Shown: one piece after another, positions 25,191 to 33,726 of the stretch
Layout: each line of letters opens with the position of its first letter
Position numbering within the stretch: position 1 is the first letter of the stretch
Assembly: GCA_902802585.1 (NCBI GenBank)
Contig: CADCMR010000002.1
Coordinates: forward strand, 62,001 to 126,000
Source of the DNA: an uncultured bacterium
Lineage (GTDB): Bacteria; Verrucomicrobiota; Lentisphaeria; Victivallales; UBA1829
Direction: 5' to 3'
DNA: 64,000 bases
Translations under genes and position numbers: made by a program
The notes under the pieces: model-generated
What the model was told of the DNA's origin: nothing
Seen by the model: only the letters and a program-made list of their open reading frames with translations
The model's database searches: none

Positions 25191-26381
25191 ATGAACTTCA
25201 AGAAACTCATCACCGCTTTTGCCTGCGTCGTCCTGTCCGTCGGCGCATTCGCCGCCGATAAGCTCGCCGTCGCCGAACCCGTCGGAAAGGGCGGCGTGCC
25301 CGCTGGCGACATCGAAGCCTTCTGGGGCATCCTGGAATCCTCGATCCAGTCCGACGAATACACGCTGGTCTCCCGCGGCGCGCTGAAACAGATGCTCACG
25401 GAAATCGGACTCACGACCAGTTCCGACCTTGTGAACCTGAACTCCAGGCAGAAGGCAAAGCTCGGCGAAGTCGAGGGCGTGAAATACATCCTCGTCTCCG
25501 AGATCAGCAAATTCGGCTCGCGCCTGAACTGCACCATGCGCATCCTCGACGCAACCACGGGCGAAATCGACCAGGCGCGCACCGCGAACATGCGCGTGAA
25601 GGACCTCGACGAACTCGCCGACCAGATCGAATCCGCCCTGCAGAAGCTCCTGTCCGACGACAAGTCGCTCCACCGTTCCGCGATCCTCGCCCCGGTCATC
25701 AAGGTCACCGCGCCCGGTTACCTCGCCGACGACTTCAACGTCCGACTTGAGAACGAGATGCTCGACAAGGGGCTGCGCCTCCAGAACCTCCAGTCCGTGG
25801 CGAAGATCCTGAAGAAAAACGACATGGACAATCTGAACGAGCTGGAGCCGAAGCTGTACGCCAAGGTCGGAAAACTCCTCGAAGTCGAAATGCTCCTTCA
25901 GGCGACAATCACCCGTTTCGAGATCGAAAAGATCGCCTACAACGTCGCCGAGACCGGCGCCAGCGGATTCCGCTACATCGGCAACATCGAGGGAAGCGTC
26001 CGCATCATCTCCGCCCAGACCGGCGAAACGCTCGGCAGCGTCCCGTTCGACGAACGCGTCGACTTCCGCACGATTCCGATCTCGACGCGCCGCGACTGGA
26101 CCGTCGACGACTACGGCAAGCACCTCATCCGCACCGTCATCCCGCAGAAGGTCATCCCCGGCATCATGAAGTCCCCGGCGTTCAAGGACAAGAATCCGCC
26201 GACTGCCGAAGCGGTGGAAAAAAAGCCCGAAGCGGCGGAGAAGAAAGCTCCCCCGGAGAAACCCGCCGGCGAAGCAAGGCCGCCCGTAAAGTCCTCCGGA
26301 TTCATCGGCGTTGACCAGCTCCTGAAAAAGGCGGCGGAAGGCGCCGACCCCACGATTGAACTCGAAAGCGTCTCCGAATAA
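25191..26381 (+). CDS. Exported CsgG-related protein
   Basis: The start at 25191 is preferred, since GGAAAGG sits 9 bases before it; an ATG at 25182 overlaps that site. The 396-aa product has a Sec signal peptide (about 1-21, ending GAFA). It resembles CsgG/TolB-N-type envelope proteins: KLAVAEPVGKGGV, YTLVSRGALKQMLTEIGL, VEGVKYILVSEISKFG and RILDATTGEIDQ. A second, similar half follows from about residue 165 (ILAPVIKVTAPGYLADDF, AKVGKLLEVEMLLQATI), suggesting duplication. The C-terminal part is Pro-Ala-Lys-Glu rich. Function is not known. Confidence 0.72.
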   Translation: MNFKKLITAFACVVLSVGAFAADKLAVAEPVGKGGVPAGDIEAFWGILESSIQSDEYTLVSRGALKQMLTEIGLTTSSDLVNLNSRQKAKLGEVEGVKYILVSEISKFGSRLNCTMRILDATTGEIDQARTANMRVKDLDELADQIESALQKLLSDDKSLHRSAILAPVIKVTAPGYLADDFNVRLENEMLDKGLRLQNLQSVAKILKKNDMDNLNELEPKLYAKVGKLLEVEMLLQATITRFEIEKIAYNVAETGASGFRYIGNIEGSVRIISAQTGETLGSVPFDERVDFRTIPISTRRDWTVDDYGKHLIRTVIPQKVIPGIMKSPAFKDKNPPTAEAVEKKPEAAEKKAPPEKPAGEARPPVKSSGFIGVDQLLKKAAEGADPTIELESVSE

Positions 26382-26385
26382 CGCC

Positions 26386-27924
26386 ATGAACATCCGCCGT
26401 TTCCTCTTCATCCTCTCGCACAACATCCTCCCCGCTGTCGCGGCCGGCGTCATCCTCGTCGGCTGCTCCAGCGTCGTGAACTCGCACAAGCAGAAGGAGG
26501 ACATGATGGCGGACTACCTGGAGGGCGACAACGAGGGCGCGCTGGACGAGATCGAGTACAAGCTCCGCGAACCGGCGTGGTACAACTCCTCGGTCGTCGG
26601 CACCGGCGACGAGCTGATGTGGCGGCTGGAAGCCGGCAGCATGAACTTCCACCTCGGCAACTTCGAGGAGTGCATCGAACAGCTCAGGATCGCCGAGGAC
26701 ATGATCAACGACTACGACGAACGCGCCGAAGTCAGCGCGCGCGACCTCGGCGCCGAAACCGGGGCCGCCCTGACCAACCTCAACGCCCTACCCTACCGCG
26801 GGTACTGCCGCGACCGCATCGCGCTCGCAGTCTACAAGGCGCTGGCTTACCTCGGAAAAGGCGACGAAGAAGCGTTCCACGCCCAGATCCGACGTCTGCG
26901 CAACGAGCAGAAGAAGGTCCAGGACGACTACAGCAAGTTCTTCGAGCAGGAGAAGGCGCGCCTCGAGGAGGACAAGGCGAAGAATCCCGACGAGGCGAAG
27001 AAGACCGAGTCGCTGGGAAGCATCGAGAAGCTTTCCGGAAGCCCGGACAACGCCGCGTTCAAGGCCAACATGGCGAAGGTCAAAAAGGTCGCGAACAAAG
27101 GCTACGGGAACTTCCTCAACCCCGCCGCGATCTTCCTCTCCGGGCTCGGATCCATCCGTGACGGCGAATACGACAACGCCCGTATCGACTTCCGCCACCT
27201 CAGCGAAGCCATGCCGAACAATCCCCTGTTCCGCCAGTATTACGTCACGGTCCTGAAGAAGGCGGAGCGGGAAATTCCCGAAAACCTCGCCGACGTCCAG
27301 CCGTTCGATTTCCCGCTGGACCGGGACTGCGTGTTCGTGGTCTTCGCGAACGGACGGACCGCGGCGCTTGAGCAAAGCGCCATCTACTTCCCGGTCATGA
27401 CCGCATGGCCCGAGTGCGCGTTCTACGACGCGCCCTTCCAGAACCTCGAAGCCGAAGCCGGAGGAAAGAAATACAGCTCCATGATCCTCGCCGACATGGA
27501 CGGCATCCTCGCGCAGGAATATGAGGAGCGCCTCCCCGGCATGATCGCGCGTATCGTCCTGAACACACTCATCAAGGATGGCGCCTACTACGCCGGACTC
27601 GCCGTGATCGCCGCGCAGAAGGACATGGACCCCGCGGTCCAGGCCGCCGCGCTCGCGACCGTCGCCATCGGCGGAGCCGCCTACCGTGCTGCAATGAACA
27701 CCGCCGACACGCGCAGCTGGGAGATCCTGCCGAAGGAATTCCAGCTCACGCAGTTCCCGATGCCGACGGACCGGAAGGTCGATCTCAAACTCAACCTGAA
27801 CGGCGGAATGGTGGTTTCCAAAGAACTTCGGCTCCCGGACGACTGCAGGTCCGCCATCATCTTCGTCGACGCACCCAGCGTGCAGAACGTGGCGTTCCAC
27901 GTCCTGCCGATCAAATCCAAATAA
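26386..27924 (+). CDS. COG3014-like lipoprotein with TPR-like helical region
   Basis: The start at 26386 lies 4 bases after the previous stop and gives 512 aa. The signal has a lipobox (VILVGCSS, Cys near 27). An N-terminal TPR-like segment (YKLREPAWYNSS, WRLEAGSMNFHLGNFEECIEQLRIAEDM taken in short pieces) leads into a long charged coiled coil (KKVQDDYSKFFEQEKARLEE). A C-terminal beta-rich region ends IIFVDAPSVQNVAFHVLP. The layout matches the COG3014 family, which in proteobacteria neighbours LpoB- and YcfL-like genes, as it does here. The molecular role is unknown. Confidence 0.7.
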   Translation: MNIRRFLFILSHNILPAVAAGVILVGCSSVVNSHKQKEDMMADYLEGDNEGALDEIEYKLREPAWYNSSVVGTGDELMWRLEAGSMNFHLGNFEECIEQLRIAEDMINDYDERAEVSARDLGAETGAALTNLNALPYRGYCRDRIALAVYKALAYLGKGDEEAFHAQIRRLRNEQKKVQDDYSKFFEQEKARLEEDKAKNPDEAKKTESLGSIEKLSGSPDNAAFKANMAKVKKVANKGYGNFLNPAAIFLSGLGSIRDGEYDNARIDFRHLSEAMPNNPLFRQYYVTVLKKAEREIPENLADVQPFDFPLDRDCVFVVFANGRTAALEQSAIYFPVMTAWPECAFYDAPFQNLEAEAGGKKYSSMILADMDGILAQEYEERLPGMIARIVLNTLIKDGAYYAGLAVIAAQKDMDPAVQAAALATVAIGGAAYRAAMNTADTRSWEILPKEFQLTQFPMPTDRKVDLKLNLNGGMVVSKELRLPDDCRSAIIFVDAPSVQNVAFHVLPIKSK

Positions 27925-27935
27925 GGAGAACAACC

Positions 27936-28394
27936 ATGAAGAAAATATGCCTGGTCGGATGCTTCGCCGCGGCGCTCGCGCTCGCCGCCTGCCAGAACTC
28001 CGTGAACACGATCGAAAACGCGGACAAGACCATGACGCCGAACACCGTCAGCGACACCCGTTTCGTGACCGACGGCTTCCTGAAGAGACGCCTCGCGCTC
28101 CAGAGCCTCACGCTGGGACAGACCGCCGACGGCTACAAGCGCGCGCAGGTCGAAGTCACGAACGTCCGAACCGGCGTCGCCGCGCAGTTCTGGAGCAGCA
28201 TCACGCGTGAAAACCCGTACCACATCCGCTACCGCTTCACCTGGTTCACCGAGGACGGCATGGCGGTGAACCACACGGTCCTCGCCGACTGGCAGGACGC
28301 CGTCATCATCCCCGGAGAGACGCTCTTTCTCCAGTCCGTCGCCCCGAACAAGAACTGCAGCGATTTCAAAATCAGCCTCAAAGAGGCAGACTAA
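27936..28394 (+). CDS. YcfL-like (DUF1425) lipoprotein
   Basis: A 152-aa lipoprotein with the lipobox LALAAC (Cys near 20). The mature domain matches YcfL in size and pattern: LTLGQTADGYKRAQVEVTN, YHIRYRFTWFTEDGM and GETLFLQSVAPN, ending in a short beta strand KISLKEAD. In E. coli ycfL precedes lpoB, the same order as here, with 18 bp between the genes. Its function is unresolved; a helper role in wall synthesis is inferred from the context. Confidence 0.8.
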   Translation: MKKICLVGCFAAALALAACQNSVNTIENADKTMTPNTVSDTRFVTDGFLKRRLALQSLTLGQTADGYKRAQVEVTNVRTGVAAQFWSSITRENPYHIRYRFTWFTEDGMAVNHTVLADWQDAVIIPGETLFLQSVAPNKNCSDFKISLKEAD

Positions 28395-28412
28395 CCATAA
28401 AGGACACAGCAC

Positions 28413-29060
28413 ATGAACGCACGTTTTCTGATCCTCGGTCTTTCCGCCGCCGGAGCCCTCGCGCTCGCCGCGTGTGAAAGCAATAACACCGTCATCTACG
28501 ACCCAGCCACCACCAAGACCGGGCTCCGCGCCACCAGGACGGTCTCCAGCGAGGAAATGCGCGAAGTCACCGTCGCCGCCGTCCAGGAGGCCATGACCAA
28601 CACCAAGTTTACGTCCTTCCTCAGGAAATACAGGCAGGAAGTCGGCGATCCGGACGCCTGCCCCATCCTGAAACTCGACAAGACCATCAACAACACCGAC
28701 GATCCCGACCTGAATACTTCCGAGATCACCGACATGCTCTTCGAGGAACTGCTGAATGCCGGAAAGGTCGAAGTCACCATGGCGGAAGGCACGGGCCGCA
28801 CCCAGGCGATCGCCGCCTCCCGCGACCTCGAATACGACGAGAACTTCGACCAGAGCACCGTCGCGAAACGCGGCACGCTCCAGGCGGCGCGCCTCGTCCT
28901 CCGCCCGAAAGTCACGTCCAACTCCGTGAGCGACGGAGGCAAACAGGCCGTGACCCGCACCTTCGTGCTGGAAATGGCGGACGTGCAGACCGGGCTGGTC
29001 ATGTGGCGCTTCACCAAGCAGCTCGCGTTCATGAAGAAGAAAAGCTCCGTCGGCTGGTAA
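28413..29060 (+). CDS. lpoB: Penicillin-binding protein activator LpoB-like lipoprotein
   Basis: LpoB is an outer-membrane lipoprotein that reaches through peptidoglycan to stimulate the glycosyltransferase PBP1b in E. coli. This 215-aa protein has a lipobox (LALAACES), then an LpoB-type core: EEMREVTVAAVQEAMTN, CPILKLDKTINNTDDPDLNT, ITDMLFEELLNAGKVEV and a final strand pair ending VQTGLVMWRFTKQLAF with the common SSVGW end. The partner PBP is not in the window. The disordered linker that spans the periplasm in E. coli is short or absent here. Confidence 0.85.
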   Translation: MNARFLILGLSAAGALALAACESNNTVIYDPATTKTGLRATRTVSSEEMREVTVAAVQEAMTNTKFTSFLRKYRQEVGDPDACPILKLDKTINNTDDPDLNTSEITDMLFEELLNAGKVEVTMAEGTGRTQAIAASRDLEYDENFDQSTVAKRGTLQAARLVLRPKVTSNSVSDGGKQAVTRTFVLEMADVQTGLVMWRFTKQLAFMKKKSSVGW

Positions 29061-29106
29061 TCCGGTTCCGGTTTTCATTCGTCGCATTGAAAGATGCCGC
29101 TCCTCC

Positions 29107-29130
29107 GCTCCGTGTTGTATGGCACGGAGC
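29107..29130 (+). other. Stem-loop between lpoB and the last operon gene
   Basis: GCTCCGTG pairs perfectly with CACGGAGC across an 8-nt loop. No T-run follows. It may trim or dampen the transcript before the final gene. Confidence 0.45.
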
Positions 29131-29172
29131 CATGCGCGACGCATCTGAATCACAGATAAGGAGATTCATCCC

Positions 29173-29940
29173 ATGCGCAACTTCATCCTCTCCGCGGCGC
29201 TCGCCGCGACGGCGCTCGCCCTGAGCGCATGCACCAACATCGCCAAGTTCGACTACGGCGCCGCCCCCGGCACGCTGGCGAAACTCCGCGAGCCCGGTTC
29301 CGCTAGGAAATCCGTCGCCGTCATGCCGTTCATGGATCAGCGCGGCGTGAAGTATTACGACCCCGCCCAGGCGGACCTCGCCGCCGACCGCCCCGCAGGC
29401 GACCACGGCTCCTTCTTCCTCGGCTTCATCCCGCTCATGCCGTACGGCTACGTCGAAAAGGAACAGCCCGAGAACAGCGAAGACTTCGTTTCGCTCGGAC
29501 GCTTCCATTTCGACGTCCAGAACGACCTCGCCGCCGCCGCGATCGCGAGCCTGAAGAGCTCCGGTCTCTTTTCGAATGTCGCGAAGGCGAACAATGCCGC
29601 GCAGGCCGCGGACGCCGACTACATCTGGCGCGGCTCCGTGACCAGCACGTTCTACCGCGGACGCATGTTCTCCTACGGCATCACCTACTGCTTCTCGCAC
29701 ATCCTGTGGATCGTGGGCATCCCGAGCGGAAGCTCCACCAACGAGCTCGGAGTGAAGTTCGAGCTGGTGGACCGCGCCAGCGGCGAAGTCGTCTGGGAAT
29801 ACAGCTATCTTAACAGCGACTATCTCAACCACTGGATCTATGCGCGCGTCGGCAAGGACGTCAGCATCTATCCGCGCCTGATGAAGGAAGCCATGAACAG
29901 CGCGCTGTACAAGCTCTCGCAGGACATGCCCGACCTGTGA
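29173..29940 (+). CDS. Envelope lipoprotein, last gene of the LpoB operon
   Basis: A 255-aa lipoprotein with lipobox LALSAC near residue 19. It has an N-terminal KSVAVMPFMDQRGVKYYDP segment like the start of CsgG/LpoB-type domains, then FLGFIPLMPYGYVEKEQPE, then repeated beta-strand segments (DADYIWRGSVTSTFYRG, LGVKFELVDRASGEVVWEY). The latter resemble GNA1162/DUF799-type envelope lipoproteins, but I cannot assign it firmly. It sits 112 bp after lpoB, with a stem-loop in between, and is followed by two terminators. Confidence 0.72.
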   Translation: MRNFILSAALAATALALSACTNIAKFDYGAAPGTLAKLREPGSARKSVAVMPFMDQRGVKYYDPAQADLAADRPAGDHGSFFLGFIPLMPYGYVEKEQPENSEDFVSLGRFHFDVQNDLAAAAIASLKSSGLFSNVAKANNAAQAADADYIWRGSVTSTFYRGRMFSYGITYCFSHILWIVGIPSGSSTNELGVKFELVDRASGEVVWEYSYLNSDYLNHWIYARVGKDVSIYPRLMKEAMNSALYKLSQDMPDL

Positions 29941-29975
29941 TCTCCCTAGTTCAGAACATTTGACAGACACGATTT

Positions 29976-30020
29976 CGCCCCCGGAATCCAACCTGGATCG
30001 CCGGGGGCGTTTCGTTTCTT
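29976..30020 (+). terminator. Terminator of the envelope operon (first)
   Basis: CGCCCCCGG (29976-29984) pairs with CCGGGGGCG (30001-30009), with an inner ATCC/GGAT pair, followed by a T-rich tract. Confidence 0.85.
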
Positions 30021-30027
30021 CGTTTTG

Positions 30028-30067
30028 AGGAAACAGCCTCAACATGCGGTAAGGCTGTTTCCTTTTT
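30028..30067 (+). terminator. Terminator of the envelope operon (second)
   Basis: A perfect 12-bp stem, AGGAAACAGCCT (30028-30039) with its complement at 30052-30063, 12-nt loop, followed by TTTT. A backup to the first. Confidence 0.8.
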
Positions 30068-30073
30068 GCTGGC

Positions 30074-33000
30074 TTACAGCGAGGCAAGGACGCCCTGCGT
30101 GCGCATGGCTTCCGTCTCGAACACCGATTCCGCGGTGCTTTCGAGGAACGATCCCGACGCGGCATATTCCTTGAACAGCGCGGAACCGTCGTCGCCGAAC
30201 TTGAGCGTGATCTGGTCGACGGAAACGCCGGAGAACCTGACGCTGTTCGCGCCGTCGGTGTAGGTGAGCGTCGCTTCGTCCCAGTGGAAAAGATCGCCTG
30301 TTTCAAACCACAGCGTGACCGTTCCGCCCGCGGACTGGGAGATTACGTCGGCGCCCCAGTTCCCGCCGAACGCAAAGATATCGTTTCCGCCGCCGCCCGC
30401 GAGCTTATCGTCGCCCGCGCCGCCCGCGATCAAGTCATCGCCCGTTCCGCCGGTGATCCGGTCGTTCCCCGCGTCGCCGAACAGCCGGTTGCCGCCCTCG
30501 GCTCCCCAGAGCACGTCGTTGCCCGCGCCGCCGCGCACGGTCATCCCTGCGAGTTCGGCGGTGTAGCGGTCGCTGGTCATATCGACCACGTCCGCGCCCG
30601 CGCCCGCGCGGATTTCGCGGATGAGGCTGAGACGCGCGGCATCGCCGTACTCGGAATAGATGTCGTCCATGAAGAGCGCGTCGCCGTTGTTGCAGTCGGA
30701 GAGATACAGGATGTTCGCGTCGGAATCCGACCCGGTGAACGTGTCGCGGATGCGGTTCTTGCCCGTGATGCTCGCGACCTCGCCCGTCACGGTGTTCTTT
30801 GCCTGGTAGCGCGAACTCCAAAGGTCGTTCGCGGAGACAGTCGCGAAGAAGACGTCCGAACGGCTGTTTGCATTGGATACGACCTGGCGCGGCGAGCTTT
30901 CCGCGGACGTCCACGAGGAGGACTCCTTCGTGAATTCATTCCCCGCCTCCGTCACTTGGCAGGAATACGCGCCCGACGCGGAAACGACGTCGAACGCCTG
31001 ACCGTCCGTGGCGATGCGGATCGCGCCGTCAAATGTGTCATCCTGCGCGATCTCGACCCAGTAGTCCGAGCCAGTGGAGGCGCCGCACCACGCAATGACC
31101 GAAGCGTCGTTCGAGACCTCGGGAACGAGAAGCCGCATGATCTGATGGACGATCGTCAGCACGCCGTCGTCCGCCTGGCGCAGACGCAGCAGCCAGTTGT
31201 CCCCGATGACCGCAAGGTCGTTCCCGAGAGCGCCGTCCTTCAGCGTGAAGACATCGGACAGGGCTTCGTCATCATGCTTGATTGACAGACTGCCCGTAAA
31301 CGTCCCGGCGGTCGAGGCGAACGTCGCGATGGCGGGTCCGCCCATCAGGGGGGACCAGCATTTGACAAGATAGGTCCCGCTGCCGCTGAACGCGCCGAGG
31401 TCGCTGACCACGGGATTGTATCCAAGTCCGACGTTGAACGTGATCTTTCCTTCGTTCACGACCGCCGCATTGAGCGTGTTCACGCCAGCGAACGCCAGCG
31501 AGCCGTTGTTGTACACGGTATCGGACGAAGTCGCGAGGACGATGTTTTCGAGCTTCATGTTTCCGCCGTTCCAGACCGCGCCGCCCTCCTTGGCGGAATT
31601 GCCGCTGAACGTGCTGCCGCTGACCGTAACGACGCCCGAGGAGGTTGGATCGATCCAGAGCGCACCGCCCTGCTCCGTCGTTTCGCCGCCGTTCCCGGTA
31701 AATACGCAGCCGCTGACGGCAAGCGAAACGGACGCATACGAATAGGAAATGGCTCCGCCGAAAGCGGCGGTGTTGGAATCGAACACCGCGCCCGATACCG
31801 TTGCCGCTGTATTGCCGGAATCCCACACGGCGATCGCACCGCCGTCATTGCCCGCGCTGTTCGCAGTAAACGTGCCGCCGGTCACGCTCAACGGACCGAA
31901 ACACTGGCAGACCGCGCCGCCGCCCCAGCCCGCCGTGTTGCCGGAGAAATCCGTGTCGGCGATGCTCGTCATGTCCGAAATCCCGGTCTGGATGTAGATG
32001 CCGCCGCCATAGCTCGCGGCGTTGTCGGCGAACGTCGCGCCGGAAACCGTCAGATTCGCGGTGTCGGAACTGCCGAAGTCGATGAACGTGGCGATCGCGC
32101 CGCCCTGCACCGCGCTGTTCGAGCTGAACGTACCGCCGGTCACGGTCATGCTGCCGTTTTTCGTGTTTGCGACCGCGCCGCCGAACGACGTCCAGGAGTT
32201 CGTTCCGGTATCAATGACGCTGTTCCCGCTGAAAACCGAATCGGCGACAGTCATGGTTGCGTAGTTGTAGATTGCGCCGCCCTGGTAGTCGGCGCTGTTC
32301 GTGTCGAACACGCAGCCCTCGACCGCGGCAGTGCTCACGGCGTTTTTGTACGTGTCATTGAAGATCGCGCCGCCGCTCCGGGAGAAGTTCCCGCTGAACG
32401 TGCTGCCGAAGATCGTCGCGGTCGCACCGTTGTGGAGCTCGATCGCGCCGCCGCCCGGCGCATAATCCTTGGCGAAATCGGGATCGCCTTCGGTCGAGTT
32501 GCCGACGAACAGCGTCCCGGTCACGGTCATCGTGCCCGCGTTCTGCTGGATCGCGCCGCCGAAATACGCAATATTGCCGGAGAACGTGCCCCCGGTGACG
32601 GTGTTATTCGAGTACATCAGCGCCAGCGCGCCGCCCGCCGCTCCGGTCACAAAAGACGGGGCAACCGTCGAACCTTCCACGGGGAGCTCCATGCCGTCCG
32701 CATGGTTGCCGGAGAACACGCTGTCCTGCACGGAGAGCGTGCCGCCGTAGGTCTCGATTGCACCGCCGTGCCCGGCATAGCCGTTCAGCGGGTTCACCGT
32801 ACAGCCGGAGAACGTGGCGCCGGTAAGGAGGATCGCGCCCGGTCCGTTCGGCGTGTAGTCCGCGGACGACAGGCATGCGCCCGCGCCGTACCACCCGAAC
32901 GCGTTTTCGCAGACCGGGGATCCGCTCAGCGTGCCGCCGTTGATGTTGATTTTGGCGATTTTGCCGCCCTCGTCGACCTCGACCAGACCGTCCGCGTACA

Positions 33001-33196
33001 CTTCGATCCCGGTAAACGACGCGTCTTTTCCGACATACGCGGTATCATAGTCGCATTGATCGACATATTCGGCATCGACGATTGCCGTATACGTGCCGAT
33101 GTTCACGCCGCTGACCGAGGGCTCTTCCACCTTGATCGTGCCGTCCAGAGACAGGCGCACGAAGCCGTCTTTGAATTTTGTGTCTACAACTGCCAT
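30074..33196 (-). CDS. Giant Pmp-type beta-helix protein with RTX repeats
   Basis: The start at 33196 has GAAAGGA upstream and gives 1040 aa beginning MAVVDTKFKDGF with no signal peptide. Residues about 100-600 hold many chlamydial-Pmp-like repeats of the type FSGN followed by GGAI (SGNFSRSGGAIFND, DNAASYGGGIYIQ, ANSAGNDGGAIAV), expected to fold as a right-handed beta-helix. Near residues 880-945 are nonapeptide RTX repeats (GGAGNDVLWG, GDAGNDRITGG, GGAGDDKLAGG) that bind calcium. The tail ends GVLASL. RTX proteins are exported by type I systems through an uncleaved C-terminal signal, which fits the lack of an N-terminal signal. A secreted or surface adhesin is likely; no type I exporter gene is in the window. 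Confidence 0.85.
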   Translation of the reverse strand: MAVVDTKFKDGFVRLSLDGTIKVEEPSVSGVNIGTYTAIVDAEYVDQCDYDTAYVGKDASFTGIEVYADGLVEVDEGGKIAKININGGTLSGSPVCENAFGWYGAGACLSSADYTPNGPGAILLTGATFSGCTVNPLNGYAGHGGAIETYGGTLSVQDSVFSGNHADGMELPVEGSTVAPSFVTGAAGGALALMYSNNTVTGGTFSGNIAYFGGAIQQNAGTMTVTGTLFVGNSTEGDPDFAKDYAPGGGAIELHNGATATIFGSTFSGNFSRSGGAIFNDTYKNAVSTAAVEGCVFDTNSADYQGGAIYNYATMTVADSVFSGNSVIDTGTNSWTSFGGAVANTKNGSMTVTGGTFSSNSAVQGGAIATFIDFGSSDTANLTVSGATFADNAASYGGGIYIQTGISDMTSIADTDFSGNTAGWGGGAVCQCFGPLSVTGGTFTANSAGNDGGAIAVWDSGNTAATVSGAVFDSNTAAFGGAISYSYASVSLAVSGCVFTGNGGETTEQGGALWIDPTSSGVVTVSGSTFSGNSAKEGGAVWNGGNMKLENIVLATSSDTVYNNGSLAFAGVNTLNAAVVNEGKITFNVGLGYNPVVSDLGAFSGSGTYLVKCWSPLMGGPAIATFASTAGTFTGSLSIKHDDEALSDVFTLKDGALGNDLAVIGDNWLLRLRQADDGVLTIVHQIMRLLVPEVSNDASVIAWCGASTGSDYWVEIAQDDTFDGAIRIATDGQAFDVVSASGAYSCQVTEAGNEFTKESSSWTSAESSPRQVVSNANSRSDVFFATVSANDLWSSRYQAKNTVTGEVASITGKNRIRDTFTGSDSDANILYLSDCNNGDALFMDDIYSEYGDAARLSLIREIRAGAGADVVDMTSDRYTAELAGMTVRGGAGNDVLWGAEGGNRLFGDAGNDRITGGTGDDLIAGGAGDDKLAGGGGNDIFAFGGNWGADVISQSAGGTVTLWFETGDLFHWDEATLTYTDGANSVRFSGVSVDQITLKFGDDGSALFKEYAASGSFLESTAESVFETEAMRTQGVLASL
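30360..30560 (-). repeat. RTX nonapeptide repeat block
   Basis: This part of the gene encodes about five to six GGxGxDxLxG-type repeats in tandem, the calcium-binding beta-roll of RTX proteins. Confidence 0.8.
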
Positions 33197-33460
33197 GCTT
33201 GCGGTCCTTTCTTGTGTTTGCGCAGGAACGCAGGCACGACGGACACAGCGGACCGCAGCCCGTTCATACCGCCCATGCGGCGGAAAAACGGACTGTCCGC
33301 GATGCCTTCCCTGTCTTGTGTTCCGGGCACAATTCCGCCTTCGGCGGAGGGAACTTGAACGGAGCGGGGATCTGGCTCGCCGCACCATGCGGCTCACAGT
33401 TGCGCGACAGTCCGTGAATTTCACACGGTTCACCCGGATTCCGTCCGGTTAAAGATGTTT
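33197..33460 (-). other. Long 5' leader of the Pmp/RTX gene
   Basis: About 265 nt lie between the promoter and the start codon. The leader holds small hairpins such as CCGCC-TTC-GGCGG (near 33340) but no convincing small gene. A long leader suggests post-transcriptional control. Confidence 0.4.
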
Positions 33461-33467
33461 GCTGATT

Positions 33468-33496
33468 AATATACCATGGAGACAGAGTTTTTTCAA
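33468..33496 (-). promoter_or_regulatory. Promoter of the Pmp/RTX gene
   Basis: On the minus strand TTGAAA (33491-33496), 17 bp, TATATT (33468-33473). The remaining gap to 33726, downstream of cysE, shows no gene. Confidence 0.65.
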
Positions 33497-33726
33497 GTCG
33501 GTCCATCCGTTTTTTTTCCTCATCCCGTTCAACAACCTGTCCATTGCATTGAAGGGCATGGCTTGGCTTTTCCCGAAGATTCCGCGACTGCGTTTTTTCT
33601 GTGAGTCGCGATAACGCCCGGACTGTTGCGCCGGAGCGCAGCCGGACACCGCTGCGGCGGAGACAGGTTCGGAGGTGTTCACAGACGCATGTTCCTGTTC
33701 ATCCATCAGCAAGTCCTGCGCGTGAA

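Noticed and set aside
24078-26504. An 808-codon open frame on the minus strand across the CsgG-like genes
   Set aside because: The opposite strand carries two proteins with signal peptides and good ribosome sites inside a co-directional operon with promoter and terminators.
24003-29940. Curli biogenesis operon
   Set aside because: CsgG-like folds are present, but there are no CsgA/CsgB repeats, CsgE or CsgF, and the lpoB/ycfL company suggests a wall-related role.
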